This document shows positions 42,787 through 51,632 of a DNA stretch of 64,000 nt, one piece after another. The stretch spans positions 62,001 through 126,000 of the forward strand of contig CANBFE010000001.1 in the NCBI GenBank assembly GCA_947367855.1, read 5' to 3'. The position numbers and the translations under genes were made by a program. This DNA is from an uncultured Lachnospiraceae bacterium (GTDB taxonomy: Bacteria > Bacillota > Clostridia > Lachnospirales > Lachnospiraceae). The notes below the pieces were generated by a model. It saw only the letters and a program-made list of their open reading frames with translations. It did no database searches and was not told where the DNA came from. Position 1 is the first letter of the stretch. Each line of letters starts with the position of its first letter.

Positions 42787-43614
42787 ATGAGGAAACATAA
42801 AATCTGGATGGGACTGCTTTCCGGCCTGACTGCCCTGGGCATGGTTCTCCCGGTTCATGCAGAGACCTTCTATGGGGATGACAGCTGGAATGTTTCATTT
42901 ACGGCTGCAAATGAGATGGTCAGCAGTTTCAGTACTGCCAATATAAACGACGTTATAGGGGGCATGCAGCCGGGGGATAATGTGATTATTACCCTGGATC
43001 TGAAAAACGAGAATCCCACTGCAACGGACTGGTACATGCAGAATGAGGTGCTTTATTCCCTGGAGGACAGGAGCGCCAACAGCCAGACCGGAGGCGGCGC
43101 CTATACTTACAGGCTTCTTTACACGAATAAGGACGGCGCGGTGCAGACATTGTTTGACAGTGACACCGTGGGCGGCGAGTCCGGGGAAACCGTGGACGAC
43201 ACCTTAAGCCGGATGGGAGAGGGCCTGCACGGGGCAACCAATGCCCTGAAGGATTACTTTTTCCTGGATACCATGGCAAGGGGGGAAGGCGGCATGATCA
43301 CCCTGGAAGTGGCCCTGGACGGGGAAACCCAGGGGAATCATTACCAGGACACCCTTGCGGATCTGCAGATGGAATTTGCTGTGGAGCTGAGGGACGATCT
43401 GCCCCGTCAGCCGGACAATCCGCCGGAGAACGTGGATGAGACCCGGGACCCGGATCCCACGCCCAACCCGGGCAGAGGAACGGGCATTGTGCGGACCAGT
43501 GACGAAAGCCAGCTGCCCCTGCTTGCTGCGGTCTGTGGAATTACGGGGCTTCTGCTCCTGCTTTACTGCATTTACTGTTTCAGGGAGCACAAAAAAAGCA
43601 AAAAGGAGGCATAA
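42787..43614 (+). CDS. Surface protein with C-terminal membrane anchor
   Basis: 275 aa from MRKHKIWMGLLSGLTALGMV with GGGGGTGG upstream. Signal peptide ends VHAET. The mature domain (about 30-215) is beta-rich. Residues 215-240 are Pro/Asp-rich (DPDPTPNPG), then RTSDESQLPLLAAVCGITGL leads into a membrane helix and a Lys-rich tail. This is the layout of a cell-wall sorting signal but lacks LPXTG; it may be held by the membrane helix alone. Confidence 0.8.
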   Translation: MRKHKIWMGLLSGLTALGMVLPVHAETFYGDDSWNVSFTAANEMVSSFSTANINDVIGGMQPGDNVIITLDLKNENPTATDWYMQNEVLYSLEDRSANSQTGGGAYTYRLLYTNKDGAVQTLFDSDTVGGESGETVDDTLSRMGEGLHGATNALKDYFFLDTMARGEGGMITLEVALDGETQGNHYQDTLADLQMEFAVELRDDLPRQPDNPPENVDETRDPDPTPNPGRGTGIVRTSDESQLPLLAAVCGITGLLLLLYCIYCFREHKKSKKEA

Positions 43615-43618
43615 GAGG

Positions 43619-44566
43619 ATGAAAGGGTTAAAAAGAGCGCTGTATGCCATACTTTCCCTGTGCCTGCTCCTGGGGACGGTGCAGCCGGTTTCGGCGAAAG
43701 AGGAGGAATACACCTACACTGTGCGTTTCTTTGCCGGAAAACAGGGAACCTTTGCGGAAGGGGAAATGATGGTCTTCGAGGGGCTTCATTATGGGGACAG
43801 AGTGAATTTCTACCAGAATGCGGTGACCCTGAATGACAACAGCAAATACTATATCAGGGGAATCCGGGAGAGCGGAAAGGACAACAGCGACAGCACCCAG
43901 ACCTCGTCCTTTGTGGTAACCGGGGACAGGGATTATGTGGTGGCCTACGGAATCCTGGGGGATGCCACTTCCTATACCATCAACTATGTGGATACGGAGG
44001 GCAATGTCCTGGCGCCCAGTGAGACCTATTACGGAAACGTGGGAGACCGTCCCGTGGTGGCTTATATTTATATTGAAGGATGGGTGCCTGAGGCCTACAA
44101 TCTGACCCGTACCCTGAAGAAAGATCCTGCGGAGAATGTGTTTGACTTTGTCTATACAAGGGAAGAGGTTCCGGCGGGACAGCCGCCCGCTCCCGCGCCT
44201 GCACCTGCCCCGGTACCGGAGCTGCCCGGGGGAGTGACAGTGATTCCTGCAGCGCCTGATGTGGAGGCTCCGGATGGAGGTCCTGGCGCCGGCGGCGCGC
44301 CTGACGGAGCCCAGACTCCGGGAGGTGGAGATGCGCCGATTGCCCAGGAGATTCCGGATAATGAAATTCCTCAGGGAAATACTCCGGAAGAGCAGAGGGA
44401 TCTGGATGATAATGAGACTCCTGCAGCCAACTTCCTGAAGGTTGCGGCAGATGCAAGGCTGCTTGGAATCCCTGTGCCCCTGGTAGTGCTTCTGGCGCTC
44501 GGCATTGTAGGAGCAGCGTGGTATTTCCTGATTCTGAGGAAGAAAAAGAAGGCGGAGGAACGCTGA
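43619..44566 (+). CDS. MucBP-domain surface protein with Pro-rich stalk
   Basis: 315 aa from MKGLKRALYAILSLCLLLGT. Signal peptide ends VSAKE. An N-terminal beta domain (about 25-115) is followed by a MucBP domain (YTINYVDTEGNVLAPSETYY... VFDFVYTRE), a fold known to bind mucin-like ligands. Next is an Ala/Pro-rich stalk (QPPAPAPAPAPVPELPG), an acidic segment DLDDNETPAAN, a membrane helix and a KKKKAEER tail. It has no LPXTG. It starts 5 bases after the previous stop. Confidence 0.85.
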   Translation: MKGLKRALYAILSLCLLLGTVQPVSAKEEEYTYTVRFFAGKQGTFAEGEMMVFEGLHYGDRVNFYQNAVTLNDNSKYYIRGIRESGKDNSDSTQTSSFVVTGDRDYVVAYGILGDATSYTINYVDTEGNVLAPSETYYGNVGDRPVVAYIYIEGWVPEAYNLTRTLKKDPAENVFDFVYTREEVPAGQPPAPAPAPAPVPELPGGVTVIPAAPDVEAPDGGPGAGGAPDGAQTPGGGDAPIAQEIPDNEIPQGNTPEEQRDLDDNETPAANFLKVAADARLLGIPVPLVVLLALGIVGAAWYFLILRKKKKAEER

Positions 44567-44586
44567 AGCGGAGAGGAAGAAAAATC

Positions 44587-45120
44587 ATGACGGATGAATT
44601 GGAATCAGCCTTGTATTCTTCAGGCAGAAAGGGTGGGAAAGTGTTTCCTGCCCTTTGCAGTGTACTTGGGACGCTGATCCTTGTGGGTGTGATAGCGGCA
44701 TTTTTTCCCCTGACAGTGCCCAGGCTGATGGGATACGAGATCTATGAGGTGGTCAGCGGGAGCATGGAACCGGAGATTCCGGTTGGAAGTGCGATTTATG
44801 TGAAAGCGGCAGAGCCGGAAACCATTGTGGAAGGGGATGTAATCGTCTATTCCAGGGACGGTTCGGTTGTCACCCACCGGGTGGAGGAGAACCGCTATGT
44901 TGAGGGGGAATTTATCACCAAGGGAGACGCCAACAGCGAGGAGGATGTGGAGCCGGTTGGGTATGACAGCCTGATCGGAAAAGTGGAGCGCCATATTCCG
45001 GCCCTGGGGATTATCATGAGCCTTCTGGCAGGCAATACCGGGAAGCTGTATGCAGTCATTCTCACCGGATGCGGCGTGATGTTTCATATGCTGGCCGGGG
45101 TTCTCAGAAGCCGCAGATAG
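44587..45120 (+). CDS. sipW: SipW-type signal peptidase I
   Basis: 177 aa. Two membrane helices: VFPALCSVLGTLILVGVIAA and near the C terminus IIMSLLAGNTGKLYAVILTG. Catalytic Ser in VVSGSMEPEIPVGS (about S59) and His in SVVTHRVEEN (about H97) replacing the Lys of the classic enzyme, which defines the SipW/ER type. KGDANSEEDVEPV is the conserved box. The likely substrates are the two SipW-type proteins upstream. Confidence 0.93.
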   Translation: MTDELESALYSSGRKGGKVFPALCSVLGTLILVGVIAAFFPLTVPRLMGYEIYEVVSGSMEPEIPVGSAIYVKAAEPETIVEGDVIVYSRDGSVVTHRVEENRYVEGEFITKGDANSEEDVEPVGYDSLIGKVERHIPALGIIMSLLAGNTGKLYAVILTGCGVMFHMLAGVLRSRR

Positions 45121-45168
45121 GGGCCGGTTGGAAATTAGAAAAATTTTTGGAAAAATTAAAAAAACTTA

Positions 45169-45197
45169 TTGACTTTTTTTGGAAAATGGTTTAAGAT
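45169..45197 (+). promoter_or_regulatory. Promoter of tRNA-Leu(CAG) copy 2
   Basis: TTGACT (45169-45174), 17 bases, TAAGAT (45192-45197). Confidence 0.75.
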
Positions 45198-45221
45198 ACT
45201 AATTGTTCAAAGGAATGGTTC

Positions 45222-45305
45222 GCAGGAATGGCGGAATTGGCAGACGCGCACGGTTCAGGTCCGTGTGGTAGCAATACCATGAGAGTTCAAGTCTCTTTTC
45301 CTGCA
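45222..45305 (+). tRNA. tRNA-Leu(CAG), copy 2
   Basis: Identical over all 84 bases to 13852-13935, but flanking sequence differs on both sides. Anticodon CAG. Confidence 0.95.
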
Positions 45306-45314
45306 CTGGCTGAA

Positions 45315-45345
45315 AGGTGCTTGATTAGGTTCAAGTACCTTTTTT
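45315..45345 (+). terminator. tRNA-Leu terminator
   Basis: AGGTGCTTGA pairs with TCAAGTACCT (one G-U), then TTTTT. Confidence 0.85.
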
Positions 45346-45408
45346 CTATTCTTCTGATCTCCGGGTATGCGCAGGAGCGGAGTTTCTATCAATGGGGTTA
45401 CATTCAAT

Positions 45409-46728
45409 ATGGAAAATACAGATAAGAAGCAGAATAAGGACAAAAAGAAAAAGGCGCAGCGCCGGGACTGGTATCAGTTGGATTTATCCGCAATTGTGTA
45501 TCCAACACTGCAGCGCCGGGATTTTTCTTCCGTATACAGGCTTTCCGTGCTCCTGAAGGAGGAGATCAGGCCGGATGTGCTGCAGAAAGCCCTGGATCTG
45601 ACGCTGCCCCGGTTTCCCACCTATAAGGCAGCCATACGGAAAGGGCTGTTCTGGCGTTACCTGGAGCCCAATGACCGTCCGGGGCCTTTTGTGCAGGAGG
45701 ATGTGAAGAATCCCTGCCAGCCCATGTATTTCAAGGCGAATAACCGCTATCTGGTGAGGGTGTATTATTTCCGCAACAGGATTGCGCTGGAGGCCCATCA
45801 CAGTCTTGGGGACGGCACGGGGGGGATGTGCGTGCTGATGACCCTCACGGCAACGTACCTGCGGCTGTTGGGGCACAGGGGATTTGGCAACGGCGGTTTC
45901 GTGCTGGATATCAATGAGGTTCCCGAGGAGGAAGAACTTGAGGACGCATACATGCGTTATGCCAATGCCAGGGTATGTCCGCCGAGACTGGAGGAAAAGG
46001 CTTACCGTGTCCGGGGAACTGCGGAGCCTTTTTACACCTTGAATATCATAGACGGCATTATGTCCGTGTCCCAGGTTATGGCTGCGGCAAAGCGCTATGG
46101 AGCCACTATTACGGAATATCTGAATGCAGTGCTGCTCTACGCGCTGCTGACAAAGCAGCAGGAGGAGAGGCGCAGCCGGCAGCGGCCTGTAAAGATTGCA
46201 ATGCCGGTAAATCTGAGGCGTTTTTTCCCGTCCATCACGCTGCGGAACTTTATCACCATGATTTTTCCAGGGATAGATCCCAGGCTTGGGGAATACACTT
46301 TTGAGGAGATCGTGGAGCAGGTGCATAATTACATGAGATACCATATCAACGAGAAGCTGCTCCGGGGCGACATCACCACCAACGCAGCCACGCAGAGAAA
46401 TCCCTTTATCCGGGTGGTGCCTCTGTTTATCAAGGATTTTGTGGTGAGGCTGTTTTATACGAAGGTACAGGACAGAAATTCTTCTGCGGGGCTGACCAAC
46501 ATGGGGGCGCTGAAGGTGCCGGAAGGCATGGAGGCTTTTATTGAGCGTTTTGATATTTATATGGGGCAGCCTTTTTCCAGGCGGACAAACTGTGCCATTA
46601 TCAGCTTTGGGGATGTGCTGACGGTGAATTTTGCAAGCAGCATTATAGAGGCGGATGTGGAAAGGTATTTTTTCCGCAAGCTGGTAAAAGACGGCATCCA
46701 CGTTAAGATTGAGAGCAATCGGGATTAG
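45409..46728 (+). CDS. Condensation-domain-like acyltransferase
   Basis: 439 aa from MENTDKKQNK. The catalytic motif AHHSLGDGTGG (HHxxxDG type) places it in the chloramphenicol acetyltransferase/condensation superfamily, near alcohol acetyltransferase and PapA-like proteins. Later motifs include KIAMPVNLRRFFPSITLRNF and NCAIISFGDVLTVNFASS. It probably transfers an acyl group to a lipid or alcohol. A zinc-ribbon membrane protein and an esterase follow, suggesting a small lipid-modifying unit. Confidence 0.85.
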   Translation: MENTDKKQNKDKKKKAQRRDWYQLDLSAIVYPTLQRRDFSSVYRLSVLLKEEIRPDVLQKALDLTLPRFPTYKAAIRKGLFWRYLEPNDRPGPFVQEDVKNPCQPMYFKANNRYLVRVYYFRNRIALEAHHSLGDGTGGMCVLMTLTATYLRLLGHRGFGNGGFVLDINEVPEEEELEDAYMRYANARVCPPRLEEKAYRVRGTAEPFYTLNIIDGIMSVSQVMAAAKRYGATITEYLNAVLLYALLTKQQEERRSRQRPVKIAMPVNLRRFFPSITLRNFITMIFPGIDPRLGEYTFEEIVEQVHNYMRYHINEKLLRGDITTNAATQRNPFIRVVPLFIKDFVVRLFYTKVQDRNSSAGLTNMGALKVPEGMEAFIERFDIYMGQPFSRRTNCAIISFGDVLTVNFASSIIEADVERYFFRKLVKDGIHVKIESNRD

Positions 46729-46793
46729 GCAGGGTACTGTCAGGCCGCGGCATAAAACGCAGGCGGCGTGCGGACCCGGAACAGGAGAGTGCT

Positions 46794-47516
46794 ATGTCAT
46801 ATTGTGTGAACTGCGGTGTGGAACTGGACGCTTCCGCCAGGGAATGTCCACTGTGTAATACTCCGGTATGGAATCCAAGGGAGTTGGCAAAACGTCCCGG
46901 ACAGGACCAGGCGTCGGCACAGACTCCCTTTCCCAGGGAAAAAAGCCAGGTGGAGTCGGCCAATAAGAAGGATTTCGGACTTTTAATGTCCATGGTGGTA
47001 CTGGCCACGGCTGCCACCTGCGGAATTCTGAACGCGCTGGTGTTTCAGGGGACGCTCTGGTCTCTGGCGGTTATAGGAGCCTGCGGGGTTTTGTGGGTGA
47101 TTCTGATTCCGGTGATGATCTATACAAAGCAGCCCATCTATGTGTCCTTTCTGTATGACGGGGCCGTAGTAGTGATTTACCTTTATATGCTGACTTTTCA
47201 GGTGGGCAGGAAAGAGTGGTTTCTGGGACTGGGGCTGCCCATCACGGTGATGGTGACGGCGATTGTGGAACTGGTGACCCTGTGTATCCGGAAGCTGCCC
47301 AGGTCTTTTCTGACTGTGTCCCTGTACCTGTTTACTGCAGTGGGCCTGCTCTGCCTGGGGCTTGAGATCATGATAGACTGGTATCTGGCAGGGGAGATTT
47401 CCCTGCGGTGGTCAGCAGTGGTGGTGACGGTCTGTGCCATACTTGACATTGCCGTGATTACCATGCTGTCCAGGAGACGGCTCCGGAACGAGGTGCGCAG
47501 GCGGCTGCATTTCTGA
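46794..47516 (+). CDS. Zinc-ribbon membrane protein, DUF6320-like
   Basis: 240 aa. The N terminus MSYCVNCGVELDASARECPL (CNTPVW next) is a four-Cys zinc ribbon. Six membrane helices follow from about residue 60, ending in a basic RRRLRNEVRRRLHF tail. I associate it with DUF6320-type proteins that accompany acyltransferases of this type; that is from family memory. Role unknown. Confidence 0.8.
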   Translation: MSYCVNCGVELDASARECPLCNTPVWNPRELAKRPGQDQASAQTPFPREKSQVESANKKDFGLLMSMVVLATAATCGILNALVFQGTLWSLAVIGACGVLWVILIPVMIYTKQPIYVSFLYDGAVVVIYLYMLTFQVGRKEWFLGLGLPITVMVTAIVELVTLCIRKLPRSFLTVSLYLFTAVGLLCLGLEIMIDWYLAGEISLRWSAVVVTVCAILDIAVITMLSRRRLRNEVRRRLHF

Positions 47517-47607
47517 AAAAAGGCAGGCGCCCCATTGCAGGGAAGCGGAAAGGCAGGAAGCAAGAGGAAATAGAACCGGGGAAACCGGGGAGTGCAGGAG
47601 AACAGCC

Positions 47608-48573
47608 ATGGAAAAACTGGTAATCGGAAAAGACGGAAAGGGGAAACCCGAAACCGTGGAGATCGAAAAGATAGAGACCCAGATGGCGGACAGGAAGAGC
47701 CAGAATCTGATGAATCTGATCCGGCGGGTCCACGGCCTTGTGGAAAAGCCGGACATTGAAAAGCATCGTCAGTCCCAGGACTACATCGGAGCCATTCTCG
47801 GCAATACAAAGTCAATCAACTACCGTGAAGTGGATGTGGAAGGCATGTACGGGGAATGGGTCAGCGTCAACCGCGCCCATATGAAGAAATACATTATTTT
47901 CCACTGCCACGGAGGCGGCTATTCCACGGGAAGCAGTCTCTATGCCAGGACCCTGACCTCCAAGCTGGCGGAGTCCACTTCCATGGATGTGTTCTGCTTT
48001 GATTACAGGCTTGCGCCGGAGCATCCCTATCCTGCGGCCGTGGAGGACGCCATGAAGGCCTGGAATTACCTGATGCTGTTGGGATATGGCGCAAGGGACG
48101 TGGTCCTGACAGGGGATTCCGCAGGGGGAAACCTTGCCCTTGCCCTTGTGCTGCGGCTGAAGGAGGAGGGGAGGCTGCTGCCAAGGGGCCTGGTCCTCAT
48201 GTCTCCCTGGACAGACCTGACATCCTCCGGAAAGTCCTTTCAGACTAAGGCGGATCTGGACCCGGTGCTGAACGGCGCCTACATTGACAGGATGGTAGAG
48301 GCCTACGCGGCGGGGCAGGATCTGGAGGATGCAAGGATTTCGCCTTTGTTTGGGGATTTTGCCGGGTTCCCGCCTGTCTATATCCAGGTGGGGGAAAACG
48401 AGATTCTGCTCAGTGATTCCCTGAGACTGCATCAGGCCTTTATTGATGCCAATGTCTCCGTGAAGATCGACGTTTGGCCCGGCATGTGGCATGTCTTTCA
48501 GATGTCTCCCATGAAAACGGCATGGAATGCCATGGATAAGAACGCGGAATTTATCTATGATATCTGCCGTTGA
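47608..48573 (+). CDS. Alpha/beta-hydrolase, HSL-type esterase
   Basis: 321 aa. HCHGGGYSTGSS is the oxyanion-hole motif of the hormone-sensitive lipase family; TGDSAGGNLALAL holds the nucleophile Ser. Catalytic Asp is near VGENEILLSDS and His in GMWHVFQMSP. Likely acts on short acyl esters. It is third in the run with the acyltransferase, so it may reverse or edit that acylation. Its last codons and stop are duplicated just downstream. Confidence 0.92.
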   Translation: MEKLVIGKDGKGKPETVEIEKIETQMADRKSQNLMNLIRRVHGLVEKPDIEKHRQSQDYIGAILGNTKSINYREVDVEGMYGEWVSVNRAHMKKYIIFHCHGGGYSTGSSLYARTLTSKLAESTSMDVFCFDYRLAPEHPYPAAVEDAMKAWNYLMLLGYGARDVVLTGDSAGGNLALALVLRLKEEGRLLPRGLVLMSPWTDLTSSGKSFQTKADLDPVLNGAYIDRMVEAYAAGQDLEDARISPLFGDFAGFPPVYIQVGENEILLSDSLRLHQAFIDANVSVKIDVWPGMWHVFQMSPMKTAWNAMDKNAEFIYDICR

Positions 48574-48595
48574 TATCTATGATATCTGTCGTTGA
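48552..48595. repeat. 22-bp tandem duplication at the esterase stop
   Basis: 48552-48573 and 48574-48595 differ at one base; each ends in TGA. The first copy contains the real stop. A recent slippage event. Confidence 0.75.
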
Positions 48596-48600
48596 CCCCA

Positions 48601-48642
48601 ATATCTGCAAAAAACGGTTTAGTCCGTAATTGCAGATATTTT
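48601..48642 (+). terminator. Terminator after the esterase
   Basis: ATATCTGCAA (48601-48610) pairs with TTGCAGATAT (48630-48639), then TTTT; inner ACGG/CCGT. Confidence 0.8.
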
Positions 48643-48731
48643 GCTCTAAAAAAAGGATTTTGGATTCCGGCGCAGAATATTAAAATCAGGAGAAGGTTTT
48701 TGCATGCGCCAGAGCGCAGATGGGAGCAAAT

Positions 48732-49736
48732 ATGACGATCAGAGAAAACTTGGAACAATGGGAGAGGGATTATCTGAGTCCCCATGCATCCCACAGCACG
48801 GATTCCAAAGGCAGGAACAGGCCAGAGAAGCAGTGCGATATCCGGCCCGTGTTCCAGCGGGACAGGGACAGGATCATTCACTGCAAGGCATTCCGGCGCC
48901 TGAAGGACAAGACACAGGTATTTCTGACGCCGGAGGGGGATCACTACAGGACCCGGCTGACCCATACGCTGGAGGTTTCCCAGAATGCCAGGACCATAGC
49001 CAAGGCCCTGCGGCTTAACGAGGAGCTTGTGGAAGCCATTGCGTTGGGCCATGATCTGGGCCATACGCCCTTTGGGCATGCGGGAGAGAGGGCCTTGAAC
49101 CGGATATGTCCCCTGGGCTTCGAGCACAGCCTGCAGAGTGTGCGCACCGTGGAGCGGCTGGAGAAGAACGGACAGGGGCTGAACCTGACCTATGAGGTAC
49201 GGGACGGCATTCTGAATCACCAGATGATCGGGAAGCCCCATACCCTGGAGGGAAAGGTGGTCCGGCTTTCCGATAAAATTGCCTATATTCATCACGACAT
49301 GGATGATGCGGTGAGGGCAAACATTCTGACAGAGAACGATGTGCCCAGGGAAATCCGGGAGGTGATAGGCAGTACGGCAGGAGCCCGTCTGGACTGTTTC
49401 ATTCATGATATTGTGACGGCCAGCATGGGTAAAAATGATATTCTCATGTCTCCGCCTGTGGAAGCGGCCATGAGGCAGATGCGGGATTTCATGACTGAAA
49501 ATGTATATTACAATCCGCTTGCGAAAAGTGAGGAGAGCAAGGCTGAGATGCTCATGGAGACCCTGTATCAGCATTTCATGAAGAATATAGACGAACTGCC
49601 GGGAGAATTTATGGATCTGTTGTCCGAGGGGGAGGCAAAGGAGCAGGTGATCTGTGATTATGTGGGCGCCATGACGGACCGGTTTGCCATCGCCACCTAC
49701 GATGACATTTACATACCGAAATCCTGGTCGGTTTGA
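48732..49736 (+). CDS. dgt: dGTP triphosphohydrolase (HD domain)
   Basis: 334 aa from MTIRENLEQWERDYLSPHAS. HD-domain ligands: His in TRLTHTLEVSQ, His-Asp in ALGHDLGHTPFGH and Asp in VRLSDKIAYIHHDMDD. The RDRIIHCKAFRRLKDKTQVF segment is typical of dgt. It hydrolyses dGTP (or other dNTPs) to the nucleoside and triphosphate. It is first in the dgt-dnaG-rpoD order common in Clostridia. GGGAGC precedes the chosen ATG; an ATG 12 bases upstream is possible. Confidence 0.93.
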   Translation: MTIRENLEQWERDYLSPHASHSTDSKGRNRPEKQCDIRPVFQRDRDRIIHCKAFRRLKDKTQVFLTPEGDHYRTRLTHTLEVSQNARTIAKALRLNEELVEAIALGHDLGHTPFGHAGERALNRICPLGFEHSLQSVRTVERLEKNGQGLNLTYEVRDGILNHQMIGKPHTLEGKVVRLSDKIAYIHHDMDDAVRANILTENDVPREIREVIGSTAGARLDCFIHDIVTASMGKNDILMSPPVEAAMRQMRDFMTENVYYNPLAKSEESKAEMLMETLYQHFMKNIDELPGEFMDLLSEGEAKEQVICDYVGAMTDRFAIATYDDIYIPKSWSV

Positions 49737-49764
49737 GGGCGTCTGCAGCCCGAATGGAGGAAGC

Positions 49765-51537
49765 ATGTTTTATTCCGAAGAGATAGTGGAGGAAGTCAGG
49801 ACGAAAAACGATATTGTGGATGTGGTATCGGAACGTGTGCGGCTGCAGAAGAAAGGGGGCCGCTACTGGGGACTATGTCCTTTCCACAATGAGAAATCCC
49901 CGTCTTTTTCCGTTAACGGCGATCTGCAGGTGTATCATTGTTTCGGTTGCGGAGCCGGGGGAAATGTATATACTTTTGTAATGAATTATGAGAATTATTC
50001 TTTCCCGGAGGCCGTGAAGATGCTGGCGGAACGTGCCGGTGTGCCTCTGCCGGAACCTGAGGAATCGGAGGAAGGGCGCAGGCGGGAGGGGAGACGTGCC
50101 AGGCTTCTGGCTGTGAACAGGGAGGCGGCCAGGTTTTTCTATTACCAGCTGCGCACTCCCCGCGGGGAGACCGGATACAGGTATCTGAAGAAAAGGGAGC
50201 TTTCCGACGAAACCATGCAGAAGTTCGGACTGGGCTATGCCGGAAAAAACGGAGCGGAGCTGGTTGGATACCTGCGGGGAAAAGGATTTGAGGACGAAGT
50301 GATACAGGAGGCCGGGCTGGCCAGCCATTCGGAGAGACACGGCATGGTCAGCCAGTTCTGGAACCGGGTCATGTATCCAATCCAGGATATCAACAACCGG
50401 GTGATCGGCTTCGGCGGACGCGTGATGGGGGACGGGGAGCCCAAATACCTGAATTCCCCCGAGACGCCGATCTTCGACAAGAGAAGGAATCTGTACGGTC
50501 TGAATTATGCCAGAAGAGCCAGAAGCTCGAACATTATACTCTGCGAGGGATATATGGACGTGATAGCCATGCACCAGGCCGGTTTTACCCAGGCTGTGGC
50601 GTCCCTGGGAACTGCCTTTACGGCGGAGCAGGCGGCTCTTTTGAGACGGTATACGGACAATGTGCTGCTGGCATATGACAGCGACGGCGCGGGGGTCAAG
50701 GCAGCGCTCAGGGGTATAGGAATTCTGCGGGAGGCCGGGCTGACGGGAAAGGTCATCAACATGCAGCCCTACAAGGACCCGGACGAATTTATGAAGGCTC
50801 TGGGCAGGGAGGCTTTCCAGGAGAGAATCAGCCAGGCGGAGAACAGCTTCTTCTTTGAGATACGGATTCTGGAAAACCAGTTTCGGATGGACGACCCGGA
50901 GGAAAAGACCAGATTCCACCGGGAGATTGCCAAAAAGCTCTGCGGTTTCTCAGAGGAGGTGGAGCGGGACAATTATCTCCAGGCTGTGGCCGAAAAATAT
51001 TTTATCGGTGTGGAAAATCTCAGGAAGCTGGTCAGAAGTTATGCCGCCCGGACAGGACTGGCCAGACCGGCAGAGCGGCCCAAATCCGGAGTGCAGCGGA
51101 AGACTGCCCCGGAGGACAAGGCGAAAAAGGCCCAGAAGCTGCTTCTGACCTGGATTGCGGAGAATCCCGGACTTTATGGCAGAATCCGGAAGTACATTTC
51201 GGAGCAGGATTTTACGGAAGGCGTCTGCCGCAGGGTGGCGGAGCGGCTGTTTCAGGAACTGGATCAGGATACTTTCAACCCTGCGGGAATAATCAGCATG
51301 TTCGGGGAAGAGGAGGAGCAGAGGGAGGCTGCAGCGCTTTTTTCCGCGAACCTGCCGGGACTGGAGACAGAGGCGGAAAAGGAGAAGGCTTTCCGGGATA
51401 TTCTGCTCTCCGTGAAAAAGAACAGTTATGAGTATCATGTTGCGCAAATGGGAACGGATGTCACAGCCCTGAGCCGTGCAATTGAGGGCAAGAAAGCCCT
51501 GGAAGCATTGGCAAAGGTGCATATTTCCCTGGATTAA
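49765..51537 (+). CDS. dnaG: DNA primase
   Basis: 590 aa from MFYSEEIVEEVRTKNDIVDV with GGAGG upstream. N-terminal CHC2 zinc finger (CPFHNEKSPSF...HCFGCGAGG), primase core, Toprim domain with ILCEGYMDVIAMHQAG and YDSDGAG, and a C-terminal helicase-binding part (about 430-590). It makes RNA primers at the replication fork with DnaB. It lies between dgt and rpoD. Confidence 0.97.
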   Translation: MFYSEEIVEEVRTKNDIVDVVSERVRLQKKGGRYWGLCPFHNEKSPSFSVNGDLQVYHCFGCGAGGNVYTFVMNYENYSFPEAVKMLAERAGVPLPEPEESEEGRRREGRRARLLAVNREAARFFYYQLRTPRGETGYRYLKKRELSDETMQKFGLGYAGKNGAELVGYLRGKGFEDEVIQEAGLASHSERHGMVSQFWNRVMYPIQDINNRVIGFGGRVMGDGEPKYLNSPETPIFDKRRNLYGLNYARRARSSNIILCEGYMDVIAMHQAGFTQAVASLGTAFTAEQAALLRRYTDNVLLAYDSDGAGVKAALRGIGILREAGLTGKVINMQPYKDPDEFMKALGREAFQERISQAENSFFFEIRILENQFRMDDPEEKTRFHREIAKKLCGFSEEVERDNYLQAVAEKYFIGVENLRKLVRSYAARTGLARPAERPKSGVQRKTAPEDKAKKAQKLLLTWIAENPGLYGRIRKYISEQDFTEGVCRRVAERLFQELDQDTFNPAGIISMFGEEEEQREAAALFSANLPGLETEAEKEKAFRDILLSVKKNSYEYHVAQMGTDVTALSRAIEGKKALEALAKVHISLD

Positions 51538-51632
51538 GGTTAAGATATTGGTAACTTTGGATGTCAGGGCATCTGCCGGCCGGTACCTGGGGGAGCAGCG
51601 GAACTTAAATCAGGAAGGATGGAATCACTACG

